Shown here in pieces: positions 8,188 through 17,402 of a stretch of 59,677 nucleotides of DNA. The position numbers and the translations under genes are program-made. Below the pieces are notes generated by a model. That model made no database searches, was not told the origin of the DNA, and saw only the letters and a list, made by a program, of their open reading frames with translations. Positions within the stretch are counted from its first letter, which is position 1. The number at the start of each line of letters is the position of its first letter. Origin of the DNA: Scytonematopsis contorta HA4267-MV1 (GTDB lineage Bacteria > Cyanobacteriota > Cyanobacteriia > Cyanobacteriales > Nostocaceae); the NCBI GenBank assembly GCA_019359035.1, contig JAHHIC010000097.1:1-59677 (forward strand). The letters are read 5' to 3'.

Positions 8188-9483
8188 ATGAAATTAATTA
8201 TCGAGCAATCAAAACTAGCAGATATAATCCGAGCAGCTTATCTTGCAGTCAGCCAAAAACCAACTCATCCTATTTTAGGAAATATCTTAATTACAGCCAA
8301 AACTGATGGCACAGTAGAAGCAATTGCAACTAATTGTAATCTTACAATCCAAATTACCACTTGTGCTGCTGTTGAAATTCCTGGTAGTATTGCACTACCC
8401 GCCAAATTGCTGAATGACACTGTAGCCAATATCAGTGGTGAAATTGAAATTGAAACGAAAAATCATAATTGTACTATTATTCATCGCAGTGGAAAATGTA
8501 GATTAGTTGGAGCAAACCCTGAAGATTTTCCAGCTTTCCCAGAAACAAAAAATCCAATAGAAATACGCATTCCTGCAAAGAAATTACAAATTGCGCTTGA
8601 AGGTTGTCTCTATTGCGCGAGTAACGACGAAACAAAATTAGTGCTGACCGGTGTTAATTTTGATATTCACCGTAATAAATGGCAGTTAGCGAGTACAAAT
8701 GGTCATAAACTTGGATTGGTAACGGGGACACTCGATAACGAATATCCTGAAGCAATCAATTTTACTGTTCCAAGTAAATCCCTAACAGAATTAAACAAAA
8801 TAATTGCAACCTGTGAAGACAATACAATTTGCAATATTCTAATAAGTCAAAGTCATGTCGAATTTAGCTTTCCCAACGTTAAAGTTATTTCTCGATTGCT
8901 GGAGGGTGATTATCCCAAGATAAACCAGCTAATTCCTCGTTCATTTGAGTACGAATTTACACTGGAAGCAAAGGCGTTTGAAAGTGCTCTTAAGCGGGTT
9001 AGTCATCTTGCAGAGCGCAAACAAAAAATAGTTAAACTCCTCTGGAACATCAAAGAATCCCAAGCAACATTGCATACTGAAGCTACGGATATTGGGGAAG
9101 CTTTTGATTCCATTAAAATGAAATCATTACCAGGTAGTGGCAAAAATGACATCGCTCTCGGTCTAAATATTGATTATGCCCTGGAAGGATTAAAACATAT
9201 CAGCACCTCAGAAATATTGGTTCGGTGCAATAAACCTAGCCATCCTGTCATTATCTGTCCAGTAGGGGGATTACTCAATCAGTTGTATTTAGTAATGCCA
9301 ATTCAAATTAAGGGAGAGTCCAGTAAAGGCGACAGTGAGGCAGAACAAACCAGCCATACTACTGAAGTTAGCACTGCAACAAGTACTACAGAATTAGAAG
9401 TATCTGCTGAAACTCTAGAAATACCACCACAAAAAGCTAAAGCTAAAACGCAACGAGCCAAGAAAGAAAAAGCGCCTGTCTAA
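8188..9483 (+). CDS. dnaN: DNA polymerase III beta subunit (sliding clamp)
   Basis: Ring-forming processivity clamp. Family hallmarks: N-terminus MKLIIEQSKLADIIRAA, 'KPTHPILGNILITA', 'LPAKLLNDTV', 'GANPEDFPAFPE', 'LTGVNFDI...LASTNGHKLG', 'VISRLLEGDYPKINQLIP', and the near-C-terminal 'YLVMPIQI' corresponding to YLVMPMRL of chromosomal clamps. Bacterial clamps are usually about 370-385 residues; this one has 431 because of a tail of about 55 residues, first Ser/Thr/Glu-rich and then Lys-rich (KAKAKTQRAKKEKAPV), absent from ordinary clamps. ATG 8188 gives the canonical N-terminus; no Shine-Dalgarno. It stands directly before the dnaX-like gene. Divergence and plasmid context indicate a second clamp, distinct from the chromosomal one. 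Confidence 0.93.
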   Translation: MKLIIEQSKLADIIRAAYLAVSQKPTHPILGNILITAKTDGTVEAIATNCNLTIQITTCAAVEIPGSIALPAKLLNDTVANISGEIEIETKNHNCTIIHRSGKCRLVGANPEDFPAFPETKNPIEIRIPAKKLQIALEGCLYCASNDETKLVLTGVNFDIHRNKWQLASTNGHKLGLVTGTLDNEYPEAINFTVPSKSLTELNKIIATCEDNTICNILISQSHVEFSFPNVKVISRLLEGDYPKINQLIPRSFEYEFTLEAKAFESALKRVSHLAERKQKIVKLLWNIKESQATLHTEATDIGEAFDSIKMKSLPGSGKNDIALGLNIDYALEGLKHISTSEILVRCNKPSHPVIICPVGGLLNQLYLVMPIQIKGESSKGDSEAEQTSHTTEVSTATSTTELEVSAETLEIPPQKAKAKTQRAKKEKAPV

Positions 9484-9488
9484 AAAAA

Positions 9489-9514
9489 CCCCTCTTACAT
9501 AAATAGTAAGGGGG
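9489..9514. terminator. hairpin between clamp and dnaX
   Basis: CCCC-T-CTTAC pairs with GTAAG-G-GGGG around a 7-base loop, directly after the clamp stop codon and preceded by seven A. With the A-run it could terminate minus-strand transcription; on the plus strand there is no T-run, so it may only pause transcription or stabilise mRNA. Confidence 0.5.
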
Positions 9515-9545
9515 AATTCATAAACATTATCCAATTACAAAATAT

Positions 9546-10838
9546 ATGTACCAACCACTACATCTCAAGTACCGTCCCCAAATTCTTAGCGAAGTCATTG
9601 GACAGCAGCACATAGTCGATACTTTAACAAATGCTCAAGCCCTCCATAAAATTGCACCCGCGTACTTATTCGCTGGTCCCAAAGGCACGGGTAAAACCAG
9701 CACAGCACGCATCTTAGCCAAGTCCCTCAATTGCCAATCAACCCAGGAACCGACAACCCAACCCTGTGGGGAATGTAACTCATGCAAGGGAATTACGGCT
9801 TCTTCTTCGCTAGATGTCACCGAACTCGATGCAGCAAGTAACAGTGGGGTAGAAACAATCCGCGAACTTATTTCTACCACCCAATTTGCACCTGTTGAGG
9901 GTAAATTCAAAATTTTCATTATTGACGAATGTCACGCTTTGAGCAACCAATCGTGGCAAGCATTACTCAAAACAATTGAAAACCCTCCCCGTCATGTGGT
10001 GTTTGTCTTTTGCACGACGGAGGTAAATAAAGTTCCAGAAACAATTGTCTCTCGATGCCAAAAGTTTGATTTCAGGAGAGTTAAGCTGGACGAAGTGATA
10101 AATTATCTAGCAATTGTTGCTAAATCAGAAAATATAAATATATCACTAGTAGCAATCAAAGCCATTGCTAAAGCAAGTAAAGGACACTTACGTGATAGTC
10201 TAAAACTTCTCGACCAAGCAAGCTTACTAAACACGGAAGAAATCGACCCCATTGACCCAAACTGGATTTGGGAATTATCAGGTACAATTCCCGAATATGA
10301 GTTACTTACAATAATAGAAAATATTATTCGAGGAGAAATAAAAGGTAATTTAGGTATTTTGCAGGATTGGGTTGAGCTTGGGAAACAACCAATTACTATT
10401 CACGCAATTCTTGTCAGTTTCCTCAAAGATTTACTAGTGTGTAAAACTTATCCAGATGGTAAGCATTTAACTCAGCTTGAAGAAGATACTTGGTCTGAAC
10501 TAATTACTATATCCCAGTCTTGGAGCATTAGCCAAATTCAATCAGCTATCACTTTACTGATGAGCCGTCAGAACATGATGCGAGATGAAGCTGCACATCT
10601 TTGGTTGTCAGCAACACTGATTGAATTAGTTCCACCAGCACCAGTTGAAAATACTCAGCCTTGGCAGAATTGGAAAAACCAGTCTTGTGCCCAAATATGG
10701 GCAGCGGAGCAGTTACCACATCTTACTCAAAATGAAATTTCTGACCTCTGGGAAAAAGTTGCACCAATCAATGGTAAGAAAGCTCCCGCGTGGGTAAAAG
10801 CTATCAATAGCTTAAAAGCGGAGGTGAAAAAAGCTTAA
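9546..10838 (+). CDS. dnaX: DNA polymerase III gamma/tau-like clamp-loader ATPase
   Basis: AAA+ motor of the clamp loader. Seen: 'LKYRPQ' N-terminal box, Walker A GPKGTGKT (44-51), the four zinc-ligand cysteines C63, C74, C77, C80, Walker B 'IIDECHAL' (about 125-132), sensor 1 region 'FCTTEVNKVPETI', and the SRC arginine-finger motif (169-171). At 430 residues it equals a gamma form. No long tau-type tail for helicase and polymerase contact is present, though the C-terminal 90 residues (..QIWAAEQLPHLTQNEISDLWEKVAP..) form an extra helical part. ATG 9546 fits the family. Follows the clamp by 62 bases; probably one transcript. Confidence 0.93.
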   Translation: MYQPLHLKYRPQILSEVIGQQHIVDTLTNAQALHKIAPAYLFAGPKGTGKTSTARILAKSLNCQSTQEPTTQPCGECNSCKGITASSSLDVTELDAASNSGVETIRELISTTQFAPVEGKFKIFIIDECHALSNQSWQALLKTIENPPRHVVFVFCTTEVNKVPETIVSRCQKFDFRRVKLDEVINYLAIVAKSENINISLVAIKAIAKASKGHLRDSLKLLDQASLLNTEEIDPIDPNWIWELSGTIPEYELLTIIENIIRGEIKGNLGILQDWVELGKQPITIHAILVSFLKDLLVCKTYPDGKHLTQLEEDTWSELITISQSWSISQIQSAITLLMSRQNMMRDEAAHLWLSATLIELVPPAPVENTQPWQNWKNQSCAQIWAAEQLPHLTQNEISDLWEKVAPINGKKAPAWVKAINSLKAEVKKA

Positions 10839-10922
10839 TTAAAGTTACCTCTCTATCCGATAAATTGTAGAAAATTCTTGATGTTCGTGGATAATTTGTG
10901 ATATGACAAACCACTAATGAAA

Positions 10923-11011
10923 GCTAACGCAACGCGACAAACGATAATCCATGTTTACATTACTTATTTACTGCCACTTTGCTGCCCCCAGCTAGTGGCA
11001 TTTTCTTCTTT
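10923..11011 (+). ncRNA. candidate short transcript: RCTAACGC motif to intrinsic terminator
   Basis: GCTAACGC at 10923-10930 is followed after about 40 bases by an intrinsic terminator. TGCCACT (10972-10978) pairs with AGTGGCA (10994-11000), inner stem GCTG/CAGC with loop CCCC, then TTTTCTTCTTT. If transcription starts at the motif, as suggested for its other copies, an RNA of about 80-85 nt results. It contains a 14-codon frame (ATG 10951, MFTLLIYCHFAAPS) whose stop lies within the terminator stem. It could be a small RNA, a leader peptide or a remnant. Confidence 0.4.
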
Positions 11012-11312
11012 ATACCTACAACGGAAGCTGCACTTTCGACAACTTTCATTATCTAAATATTATTTCTTTTCATCGGAGATAAATTAATCATTATTATATT
11101 CATAAGCCACACTATAGATATTTATCAATTTAGCTCATCTATATTACATCTTTGACTTAAAAAAAAATTAGTCAATAAATAATAACTATTGTTATGGTTA
11201 TTTTAGCAAAAATTATTTATTGAATTTGTGTACTTGTTTATATATTGTGCTTTATATCCCAATCACTACATCATGCTGGTGCATTTAAACTTGAAGTTTG
11301 TATCCAGAAAAA
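11012..11312. other. AT-rich intergenic region with a segment repeated at 28.3 kb
   Basis: No gene is seen. Bases about 11204-11275 resemble 28317-28384: they share AATTATTTATTGAATTTGT, a T-rich spacer, then TTATATCCC and a TCACTA unit. The segment precedes the next gene and may be a promoter or a fragment of the iteron-bearing element family. Confidence 0.4.
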
Positions 11313-11690
11313 ATGATAATTTATCAAAATAATAATTCCAGAGAAAAAGTAGAAATTACTAGCGTTAGTCTGCTGTCCGCTTTGTTATTTGATAGTTTGT
11401 GCGAAGATATTAAACTAATAATTAATCAAGTAAACTATACAGCAAAGTTAATAGAAGGAGCATCAAGAGAAAAAGCTTCAGAATATCCTAGAATTCAATA
11501 TTATTGTCAAGAACCAAAAAGTGAAAATATTCCATTACTTCCCAACGAATTTGAAAGCGATGTTATCTATCGCGAACTGACAATAACAACCATCGAAGAC
11601 CTTGAATATTTTATAGATAAGTATCAAGGTGACATTTATATTCTGGAAATAGAAAACTTATCATTTGGGATACATCGCAGTAATATATAG
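11313..11690 (+). CDS. hypothetical protein, 125 residues
   Basis: Not recognised. ATG 11313 (MIIYQNNNSREKVEI..) is preferred over TTG 11298. The sequence is Glu/Ile/Tyr-rich and acidic with alternating strands and helices (EITSVSLLSALLFDSL, 'RELTITTIEDLEYFIDKYQGDIYILEI'). No Cys, no membrane segment. It lies on its own between the clamp-loader genes dnaX and delta, same strand. Confidence 0.6.
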   Translation: MIIYQNNNSREKVEITSVSLLSALLFDSLCEDIKLIINQVNYTAKLIEGASREKASEYPRIQYYCQEPKSENIPLLPNEFESDVIYRELTITTIEDLEYFIDKYQGDIYILEIENLSFGIHRSNI

Positions 11691-11765
11691 TTAATATTAC
11701 ATGAAGTTAGGATATCTGATAGCAAAGTGTAATATTTTCTTTCTTATTTGTTATCACTACATTTC

Positions 11766-11773
11766 ACTAACGC
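11766..11773 (+). promoter_or_regulatory. RCTAACGC motif before holA
   Basis: ACTAACGC, 40 nt before ATG 11806, with TACATT at 11758-11763 as a possible -10. It argues that the delta gene starts at 11806 and not at the upstream in-frame ATG 11701. Confidence 0.5.
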
Positions 11774-11805
11774 ATTCACACCAAAAGTTAAATTTAGAGG
11801 TGAAA

Positions 11806-12741
11806 ATGCTGATAGTATTACTGTATGGAAATGACAATCACTCGCTTAACATTAAAGTGAAGCAGTTGATTGAAGAAAACATTCATCCAGACTGGAAGAA
11901 TTTTAATTATGCTAATGAGTGTGAACCATCATCATTGTTCACCGAACTTATGACCATTCCCTTTGGAGAAGGTGGTAAAATTGTTCACGCTTCTGTTCAA
12001 TTAATTGAAACTTTAGGTGAATCGAAACAAGAGCTAGAAGAGAAAATTGAGTCAATACCTGAAAATGTTATCCTGCTGATAACAGGAGACAAAAAGCCTG
12101 ATTGCAGGAAAACAGCAGTAAAAGTTATACTTGATTATGCCGAAATCGAAGAATTTAACCTTGTTCCCAGTTGGGATAAAACAGGAATAAGAAATTTAAT
12201 AAGTAGGCTGACAACGAAACATAAATTATCAGTCACACCATTTGCTCTCAATTATTTAGAAGAAGCACTTGGTAATGATACTGCACGTGCTGATAGCGAA
12301 TTAGCTAAGCTTGCTATTTACGCTAATGGTAAAAAGCTTGAACTTGATGAAGTGCAAAAATTAGTTAGTAACAATAACACTGACTATTTAGGGCTAAAGA
12401 CTATGATGTTGAGAGGTCATCCTCATGTTGCTATAGAACAACTCAACAAACTACTAGATAGTCACGAACCACCACTCAAAATAGTTGCTACTCTCACATC
12501 AATTTTTCGCGATTGGCTAATCACTAAAGCTGGAGTAGAAGCAAAGCTCACTGATATCCAAATTGCGGAAATCGCTGTCATCACAAACTATAAGAAAGTG
12601 TATTATCTTAGAAATGAAATTCAGCACGCAAAAATAGAAAAACTCAAACGCATCTTGTTAATACTCATACAAACTGAGACTGAACTTAAAAGCGGAATCG
12701 ATAATTTAACTAGCAGAATTGTAGAAATATGTACACTATAA
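11806..12741 (+). CDS. holA: DNA polymerase III delta subunit-like clamp-loader protein
   Basis: Delta opens the sliding clamp. N-terminus 'MLIVLLYGNDNHSLNIKVKQLIEEN' matches the delta opening strand 'l-YG-D-f-i--ki--l'. Further family features are 'SSLFTELMTIPFGEGGKIVHA' (the clamp-opening region), 'VILLITGDKKPDCRK', 'VTPFALNYLEEALGNDTARADSELAKLA' and a helical collar (200-311). About 311 residues, near the family's 330-340. The frame is open from ATG 11701, but the 35 extra residues do not resemble delta, and AGAGG lies just before ATG 11806. Its end overlaps the delta' gene by 13 bases. Divergent, as delta usually is; the assignment rests on pattern plus operon. Confidence 0.85.
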   Translation: MLIVLLYGNDNHSLNIKVKQLIEENIHPDWKNFNYANECEPSSLFTELMTIPFGEGGKIVHASVQLIETLGESKQELEEKIESIPENVILLITGDKKPDCRKTAVKVILDYAEIEEFNLVPSWDKTGIRNLISRLTTKHKLSVTPFALNYLEEALGNDTARADSELAKLAIYANGKKLELDEVQKLVSNNNTDYLGLKTMMLRGHPHVAIEQLNKLLDSHEPPLKIVATLTSIFRDWLITKAGVEAKLTDIQIAEIAVITNYKKVYYLRNEIQHAKIEKLKRILLILIQTETELKSGIDNLTSRIVEICTL

Positions 12742-13559
12742 ATAAATATTTTACGGGCATCATAGGACAACATAGCCCCGTGATGCTCCTTAGTCTTGCG
12801 CTGGAACAAAACAAAATTGCACCAGCATACTTATTTACTAGTCTTGTTGCAGGTGTGGGGAAAACTAAAACAGCCAATTACTTTGCACAAGCTATCACAG
12901 CGGGAAACAATCTAGATATCCTGCACATTAAACCAGACAATTCAGAACTTACATCCACTATTCGAGTAGAACAGATAAGCCAAATTATTGATTTTCTCTC
13001 AACTCGTGGTTCTGGTAGCAATAAAGTAATAATAATTGAGGATGCTGATAAACTTAATGCAACAGCCGCTAACAAACTACTCAAGACTTTAGAAGAACCT
13101 AGGACAGGAACATTCATCCTCACAACATCCCAACCTCAAAAGTTATTACCCACCATCACAAGTAGATGTCAAATTGTAACCTTTACAAGGTTAAAGGACG
13201 AGGAAGTTATTTCGGTACTCAAAGAACAGCAAATCGACTTACCACCTGAACTACTCCCCATTAGTTTGGGTAGTCCTGGTCAAGCAATTCAGAATTTTAG
13301 TATGTTCTCTAATATACCATCTGAGGTTATTAAACAACTAGAAACACCTCCTGGCAATTTACTGACCGCACTGCAACTGAGCAACCAAATCTCAAGTTGG
13401 GGTAGTGAAGTGCAATTGTGGCTACTCAATTACTTAGAGAAGTTGTGGTGGAACGGGTCACCAGATACAAGTATTCTCGCAAAGTTCAGCCAAGCAAGAA
13501 AACAATTCTCCTCCTATGTCAACCAAAAAAGTGTCTGGGACTCTTTGTTTATAACCTAG
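12729..13559 (+). CDS. holB: DNA polymerase III delta'-like clamp-loader subunit
   Basis: AAA+ stator of the clamp loader. N-terminal 'GQHSPVMLLSLALEQNKIAPAYLFTSLVAGVGKTKTA' has a P-loop GVGKT (42-46), Walker B-like 'VIIIEDADKLN', 'NKLLKTLEEPRTGTFILTT' and the SRC motif at 145-147. No zinc cysteines, which separates it from the dnaX-like protein. The C-terminal part (about 180-276) is the collar domain. At 276 residues it is a little shorter than the usual 310-330. The start overlaps delta by 13 bases, so the two subunits are translationally coupled. Together with clamp, gamma and delta it makes a complete loader set. Confidence 0.87.
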   Translation: MYTINKYFTGIIGQHSPVMLLSLALEQNKIAPAYLFTSLVAGVGKTKTANYFAQAITAGNNLDILHIKPDNSELTSTIRVEQISQIIDFLSTRGSGSNKVIIIEDADKLNATAANKLLKTLEEPRTGTFILTTSQPQKLLPTITSRCQIVTFTRLKDEEVISVLKEQQIDLPPELLPISLGSPGQAIQNFSMFSNIPSEVIKQLETPPGNLLTALQLSNQISSWGSEVQLWLLNYLEKLWWNGSPDTSILAKFSQARKQFSSYVNQKSVWDSLFIT

Positions 13560-13665
13560 CCGGCTTTTGACAACCTTGTCGAAAGCAGAGAAATCAACAA
13601 AATGCTACCAGTTTAAAATTTACTGGTGGCGTATTTCATCATACTTACTACTATCAAGTACGCAC

Positions 13666-14676
13666 ATGAATTACGAACAGGCTAAAGAGTATTTAGAGAT
13701 GTTAGGCATTAAGGTTATCGAATCTCAAACAACTCCCACACGTGCAGGTAAAAAGCCTCGCCCAGTATGGAATATTACAGGAAATATTGCTGGGTACGAA
13801 CAAGTTTTATATGACCTAGAACTCAGGAAATATCACGGCAAGTTTAATGCTTGGGACGAAGACACCGTAATCAAAATAGCAGAAAGTCTTGAAAACGAAA
13901 CAAGGTTGACTTTCGCAGAGCAACAGCAAGCCAAAGCGTCCAGAGCAAGCTACAGAGCGGGTAGGCTACAAGAAAGAGCGCTGAAACATCTTTCAAAGTC
14001 AAAAACACACTACGGAGTATATCGAAAAATTGCGGATGGAATCCCTTTCGGTCAACCAATCTTAATTGGTCATCATTCAGAAAAAAGACACCGACGTGAT
14101 GCCGAACGTATACATTGCAACATGCGAAAACACGTAGATGAACAGAATTACGCTGAACACCTTCAGGAACGTGCAGCAATAGCACAAGCAAAAAGCGAGA
14201 AAAGGTACTATACACTTGAATATCTGGGAAACCGCATTCAAGAATGCCAAGCTAAATTAAACTCTGTTCAACGTCGATTAAATGGCAAAGAATTGGGGAT
14301 TCCTGAATCAACTACTAATAATCCCAAAGTTCGCGAAATGTGGGAGCAAGAAAAAACTCAAATCCAGGAACAGCTTAATTATTGGCAATCAATTGTAGAA
14401 GAGAAAGGAGGGGTAAAATATAACAAAGATAATATAAAAGTGGGGGATTGGATAAAATCTACTGGTTGGTGGTATCAAGTTTATCGTGTTAACAAAAAAT
14501 CAGTTAGTTGCCGATATTTCCAACCAAATCAAGGTTGGTCAAATACGGTAGAATATTTCGACATTAGGGGATACTGTTGCAAAGAAAATGCTATTAAATA
14601 TGCTGAAAGCCAAGGTTTTAAAAATATACAGGAGCAAAATAAAACTAATTTAGACTTAGACGAAGCAAGCAAATAA
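13666..14676 (+). CDS. DUF3560 domain protein
   Basis: The segment 'RKIADGIPFGQPILIGHHSEKRHRRDAERI' (about 125-155) is the DUF3560 signature found in plasmid and phage proteins of unknown function. It is followed by a long basic coiled coil (about 170-250: LQERAAIAQAKSEKRYYTLEYLGNRIQECQ..). The N-terminal 60 residues 'NYEQAKEYLEMLGIKVIESQTTPTRAGKKPRPVWNITG' and C-terminal 'VGDWIKSTGWWYQVYRVNKKSVSCRYFQP' are extra modules. ATG 13666 (MNYEQAKEY) is the sensible start; an in-frame TTG at 13567 adds unrelated residues. It follows delta' by about 100 bases, same strand. Nucleic-acid contact is likely from the basic coiled coil; function unknown. Confidence 0.75.
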   Translation: MNYEQAKEYLEMLGIKVIESQTTPTRAGKKPRPVWNITGNIAGYEQVLYDLELRKYHGKFNAWDEDTVIKIAESLENETRLTFAEQQQAKASRASYRAGRLQERALKHLSKSKTHYGVYRKIADGIPFGQPILIGHHSEKRHRRDAERIHCNMRKHVDEQNYAEHLQERAAIAQAKSEKRYYTLEYLGNRIQECQAKLNSVQRRLNGKELGIPESTTNNPKVREMWEQEKTQIQEQLNYWQSIVEEKGGVKYNKDNIKVGDWIKSTGWWYQVYRVNKKSVSCRYFQPNQGWSNTVEYFDIRGYCCKENAIKYAESQGFKNIQEQNKTNLDLDEASK

Positions 14677-14693
14677 TATTCAAAGGTAATAAT

Positions 14694-15023
14694 ATGAAAT
14701 CTTGCTTAAACTGCAAATATTTAGGTCGATGGGATGAATCAGACAATTCACAATGGTATTGCAAACACCCCAACAATAAAGAATTTACAAGCAAAGAAAT
14801 AATACCAGACCCCAATTGTCCTACCTGTAGAGGAGTAGGATATCTTGATGCCGACACGGGAGTTCCAACACCAATGATTATAGGAAGTTGGACTGTCGTA
14901 GATTGTAGTTGTTGGGACGAAAGCGATGATGAAACTTTAGCTGATTTCTATGCTCGCAATTGCCCTGGTTACGAATTCTTTAACTGGCAAGAAACAGCAA
15001 GTGTAGTAAACGAAACAATATAA
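14694..15023 (+). CDS. Cys-rich small protein, probable zinc binding
   Basis: 109 residues. Cysteines come in metal-site spacing: 'CLNCKYLG' (C-x2-C), 'WYCKHP', 'NCPTCRGVGYLD' (C-x2-C followed by G-x-G-Y, similar to a half DnaJ-type zinc finger), 'DCSCWDES'. The rest is acidic. ATG 14694 has AAAGGT before it. It follows the DUF3560 gene by 17 bases, so is probably co-transcribed. Function unknown; a similar Cys-rich small protein lies at 27831-28205. Confidence 0.65.
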   Translation: MKSCLNCKYLGRWDESDNSQWYCKHPNNKEFTSKEIIPDPNCPTCRGVGYLDADTGVPTPMIIGSWTVVDCSCWDESDDETLADFYARNCPGYEFFNWQETASVVNETI

Positions 15024-15042
15024 TCGAGAATGAAATAAATAA

Positions 15043-15116
15043 ATAAAGAAGCTGGATAATTTTTTGCAAAGTATACTCTCAAAAGCTTTAATAATATTAT
15101 CCAACTCTCTTTCTTT
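15043..15116. terminator. bidirectional hairpin between convergent genes
   Basis: AAAGAAGCTGGATAAT near 15043-15062 is complementary to ATTATCCAA..CTTTCTTT near 15098-15116, giving a long imperfect stem with T-rich flanks on both sides. Located exactly between the plus-strand operon end and the minus-strand helicase remnant. Confidence 0.55.
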
Positions 15117-15147
15117 ATTGTACTAAAGTCTAAATGTGAAAATCGGT

Positions 15148-17269
15148 TTAAATTCGTTTGATTTCCCAGTAATTAAGCCAACTGGATAAATGACCATAAG
15201 CATTTATTACTAATACTTTTTCATATCCTAAACAACTAATAGTTAGTTCGCCTGCATATTTCTTACAAAGAATAGGGTCAGTTCCGACATAAATAACTCG
15301 TTCACCTGTAACAAATTCTTTATTGATAAGGGTAGAATCATCGGGCGTAATTTTATGATTTGACTGCTGATTTTGATTTGATATTGGTGGTGGTACTTTA
15401 TTTTTCAAAATAGGTGTTTGCTTTTCTTCTGCTGCAAATAAGCTAAGCTGAGCAGATTCGCGTATTGTTGAATTATTACTCAAACCTTGAGTTATAGTTG
15501 TTGCTTGTTTGTAATTATTTTCTTGAACATTAGATGCATTTTTATCTAAGCTGGGACTATTAGCGTTTTGAATTGTTTCTGTAGATTTTAAATTTTGCTT
15601 TGACGAAGCTTCCCGCCAATTTCTATAAGTTTGCCTTTCGTCGCTACTTAAAGCATTCCATATTTTTTGTTTGATAGTACCATCAAATCTGTCTACAAAC
15701 GTTTTTAACCAATTACAATTTCCTCGTTTAATAGCAGATTTAGCTATTGAAATGTATTGAGCAATTTTTTCTTCATCCGGAAGTTTCTTTTCTATTTTAT
15801 TTTCCGTTTTTATGTGAACCTCATTTACATTTTTATTAATTGATGTAGTAGTCTTTGAATTGATATTTGAGGAAGTTTCTTCCCAAGCTCGATAAGCTTG
15901 CTTTTCTTCACTACTTAAATCATTCCATATTCTTTGTTTTACTGTAGAACCGACAGTATCTACAAGCACCTTTACCGATTTAAATTTTTTATGTTTTATA
16001 AAATATTTTACTATGGAAATAAATCGATTACTAGTTTGAGTGTCGGTTCAAAAACATGTCCACATACAGGGCATATTTTCTCATAGGCGGCGATTTCTGA
16101 ACCACATTGGTAACATGTTTTTGTAGGAATTGGTTGAGGTGGTTTATTATCAGGACATAAAGTTAATAGGAATGAATTAGTTGGTAAACCCAATCGTTTA
16201 AAGTTGCCACAAAAATCAAGAAACCAACAATCATCTTTTCCTGGAGATATTCTTAATCCTCGTCCATTCATTTGTACCCAAAGTGCTTTTGATTTGACAG
16301 GACGACACACTAATACAGCTGTCACATCTGGTGAATCAAAACCTTCACAAAGATTGGTTCTCGTTCTTCTTCTCTTGTTGTACCAACAATGCATTCACTA
16401 GGTATCCCAGCTAAATTAAATTTTTTGTTTAAGTCTTCCGCTTGTTCCACTGATGCACAAAATGCAATTATTTTGCGATTTAAATCTGGGTCGCGTTCCA
16501 AATATTTCTGAACAATTTCCGAATTTAAAGAAGGAGTACAAACATCCCGCATACTTTCCTCTGTAAACTCACCATCCACCACCCGCAGTTTTGATTCATC
16601 TATTAGACCTGTATAGCCAAATTGTCTTGCTCGACATAAATGCCCCATCTCAATTAATTGCTTGGGGTAAGGTGCGCGAGCAATCGCTTGAAAATATTGA
16701 CAATAACCTTGATTTTGTTTGCTTCGCCAAGGTGATGCTGATAACCCGATGTACCGAGTTTTACTCAGCGTCCAAACACCACCAGAATACTTATTTAAAA
16801 CTCGCTGCCAAATTTTGTAGTAAGAACCTGTGTGTGCTTCATCAAGAATTACCAGGTCTATATTTTCTGGCAGTTCCCGATTTTGAATTGTTTGCAGCAT
16901 CGCTATTTGGACGGGATTATCGTAATCTGGTTTTTCGTAATCAGCCCAAATGACGCTTGCTTCTATTCCAAAATTTTTGCGTAGTGTCGCCAAAGTCTGA
17001 CGCACAAGTTTACCGCGATGCACCAAAAACATAACCCGCTTCCCTTGGGAAACGTAATCGGCAATGAGTTTGGAAGCGATTACAGTTTTCCCCGCACCCG
17101 TAGGAGCGTACAGTAAAACTGATACCAAATTTAAGTCGAAAAAACTGTAGATTTGCGGATTGCCAGAGATTGATATTCTCTCAACAACAAGTTTGGATTC
17201 TGGGTTATGGTTGGCGCTACTGAGGTAATCAAAGCAATTGTGATGTATTAATATTTGCCAATACTTCAT
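15148..17269 (-). pseudogene. decayed SF2 (DEAH) helicase with C-terminal repeat region
   Basis: Reading from 17269 downward: Walker A 'APTGAGKTVIAS', motif II 'LDEAHTGS', motif III region 'GLSASPWR', then the frame ends at 16322. Motifs V and VI ('EGFDSPDVTAVLVCRP', 'QMNGRGLRIS') and a C-terminal Cys4 zinc ribbon (CYQCG...CPVCG) are in another frame (16394-16011). About 20 residues between motifs IV and V appear to be missing at the shift. A third frame (open before 15969, to 15148) carries two related segments around 'T(V/I)KQ(R/K)IWN(D/A)LSS' and a disordered Asn/Ser-rich middle. The original was probably one helicase of about 700 residues with at least two frameshifts and a deletion. Sequencing error is possible for single-base shifts but would not restore the missing segment. 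Confidence 0.7.
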
Positions 17270-17402
17270 CTTTTAACAAATATTTTATAAATTGCCAAGT
17301 GTTTTTAACTTATCAAAATGAAGCTCCTCTTGCACAACACTCTTATATAAAGGTTGAATAAGTATTGAGTACAAAAGTACGCAAATTTTCCACATCTGGT
17401 AC

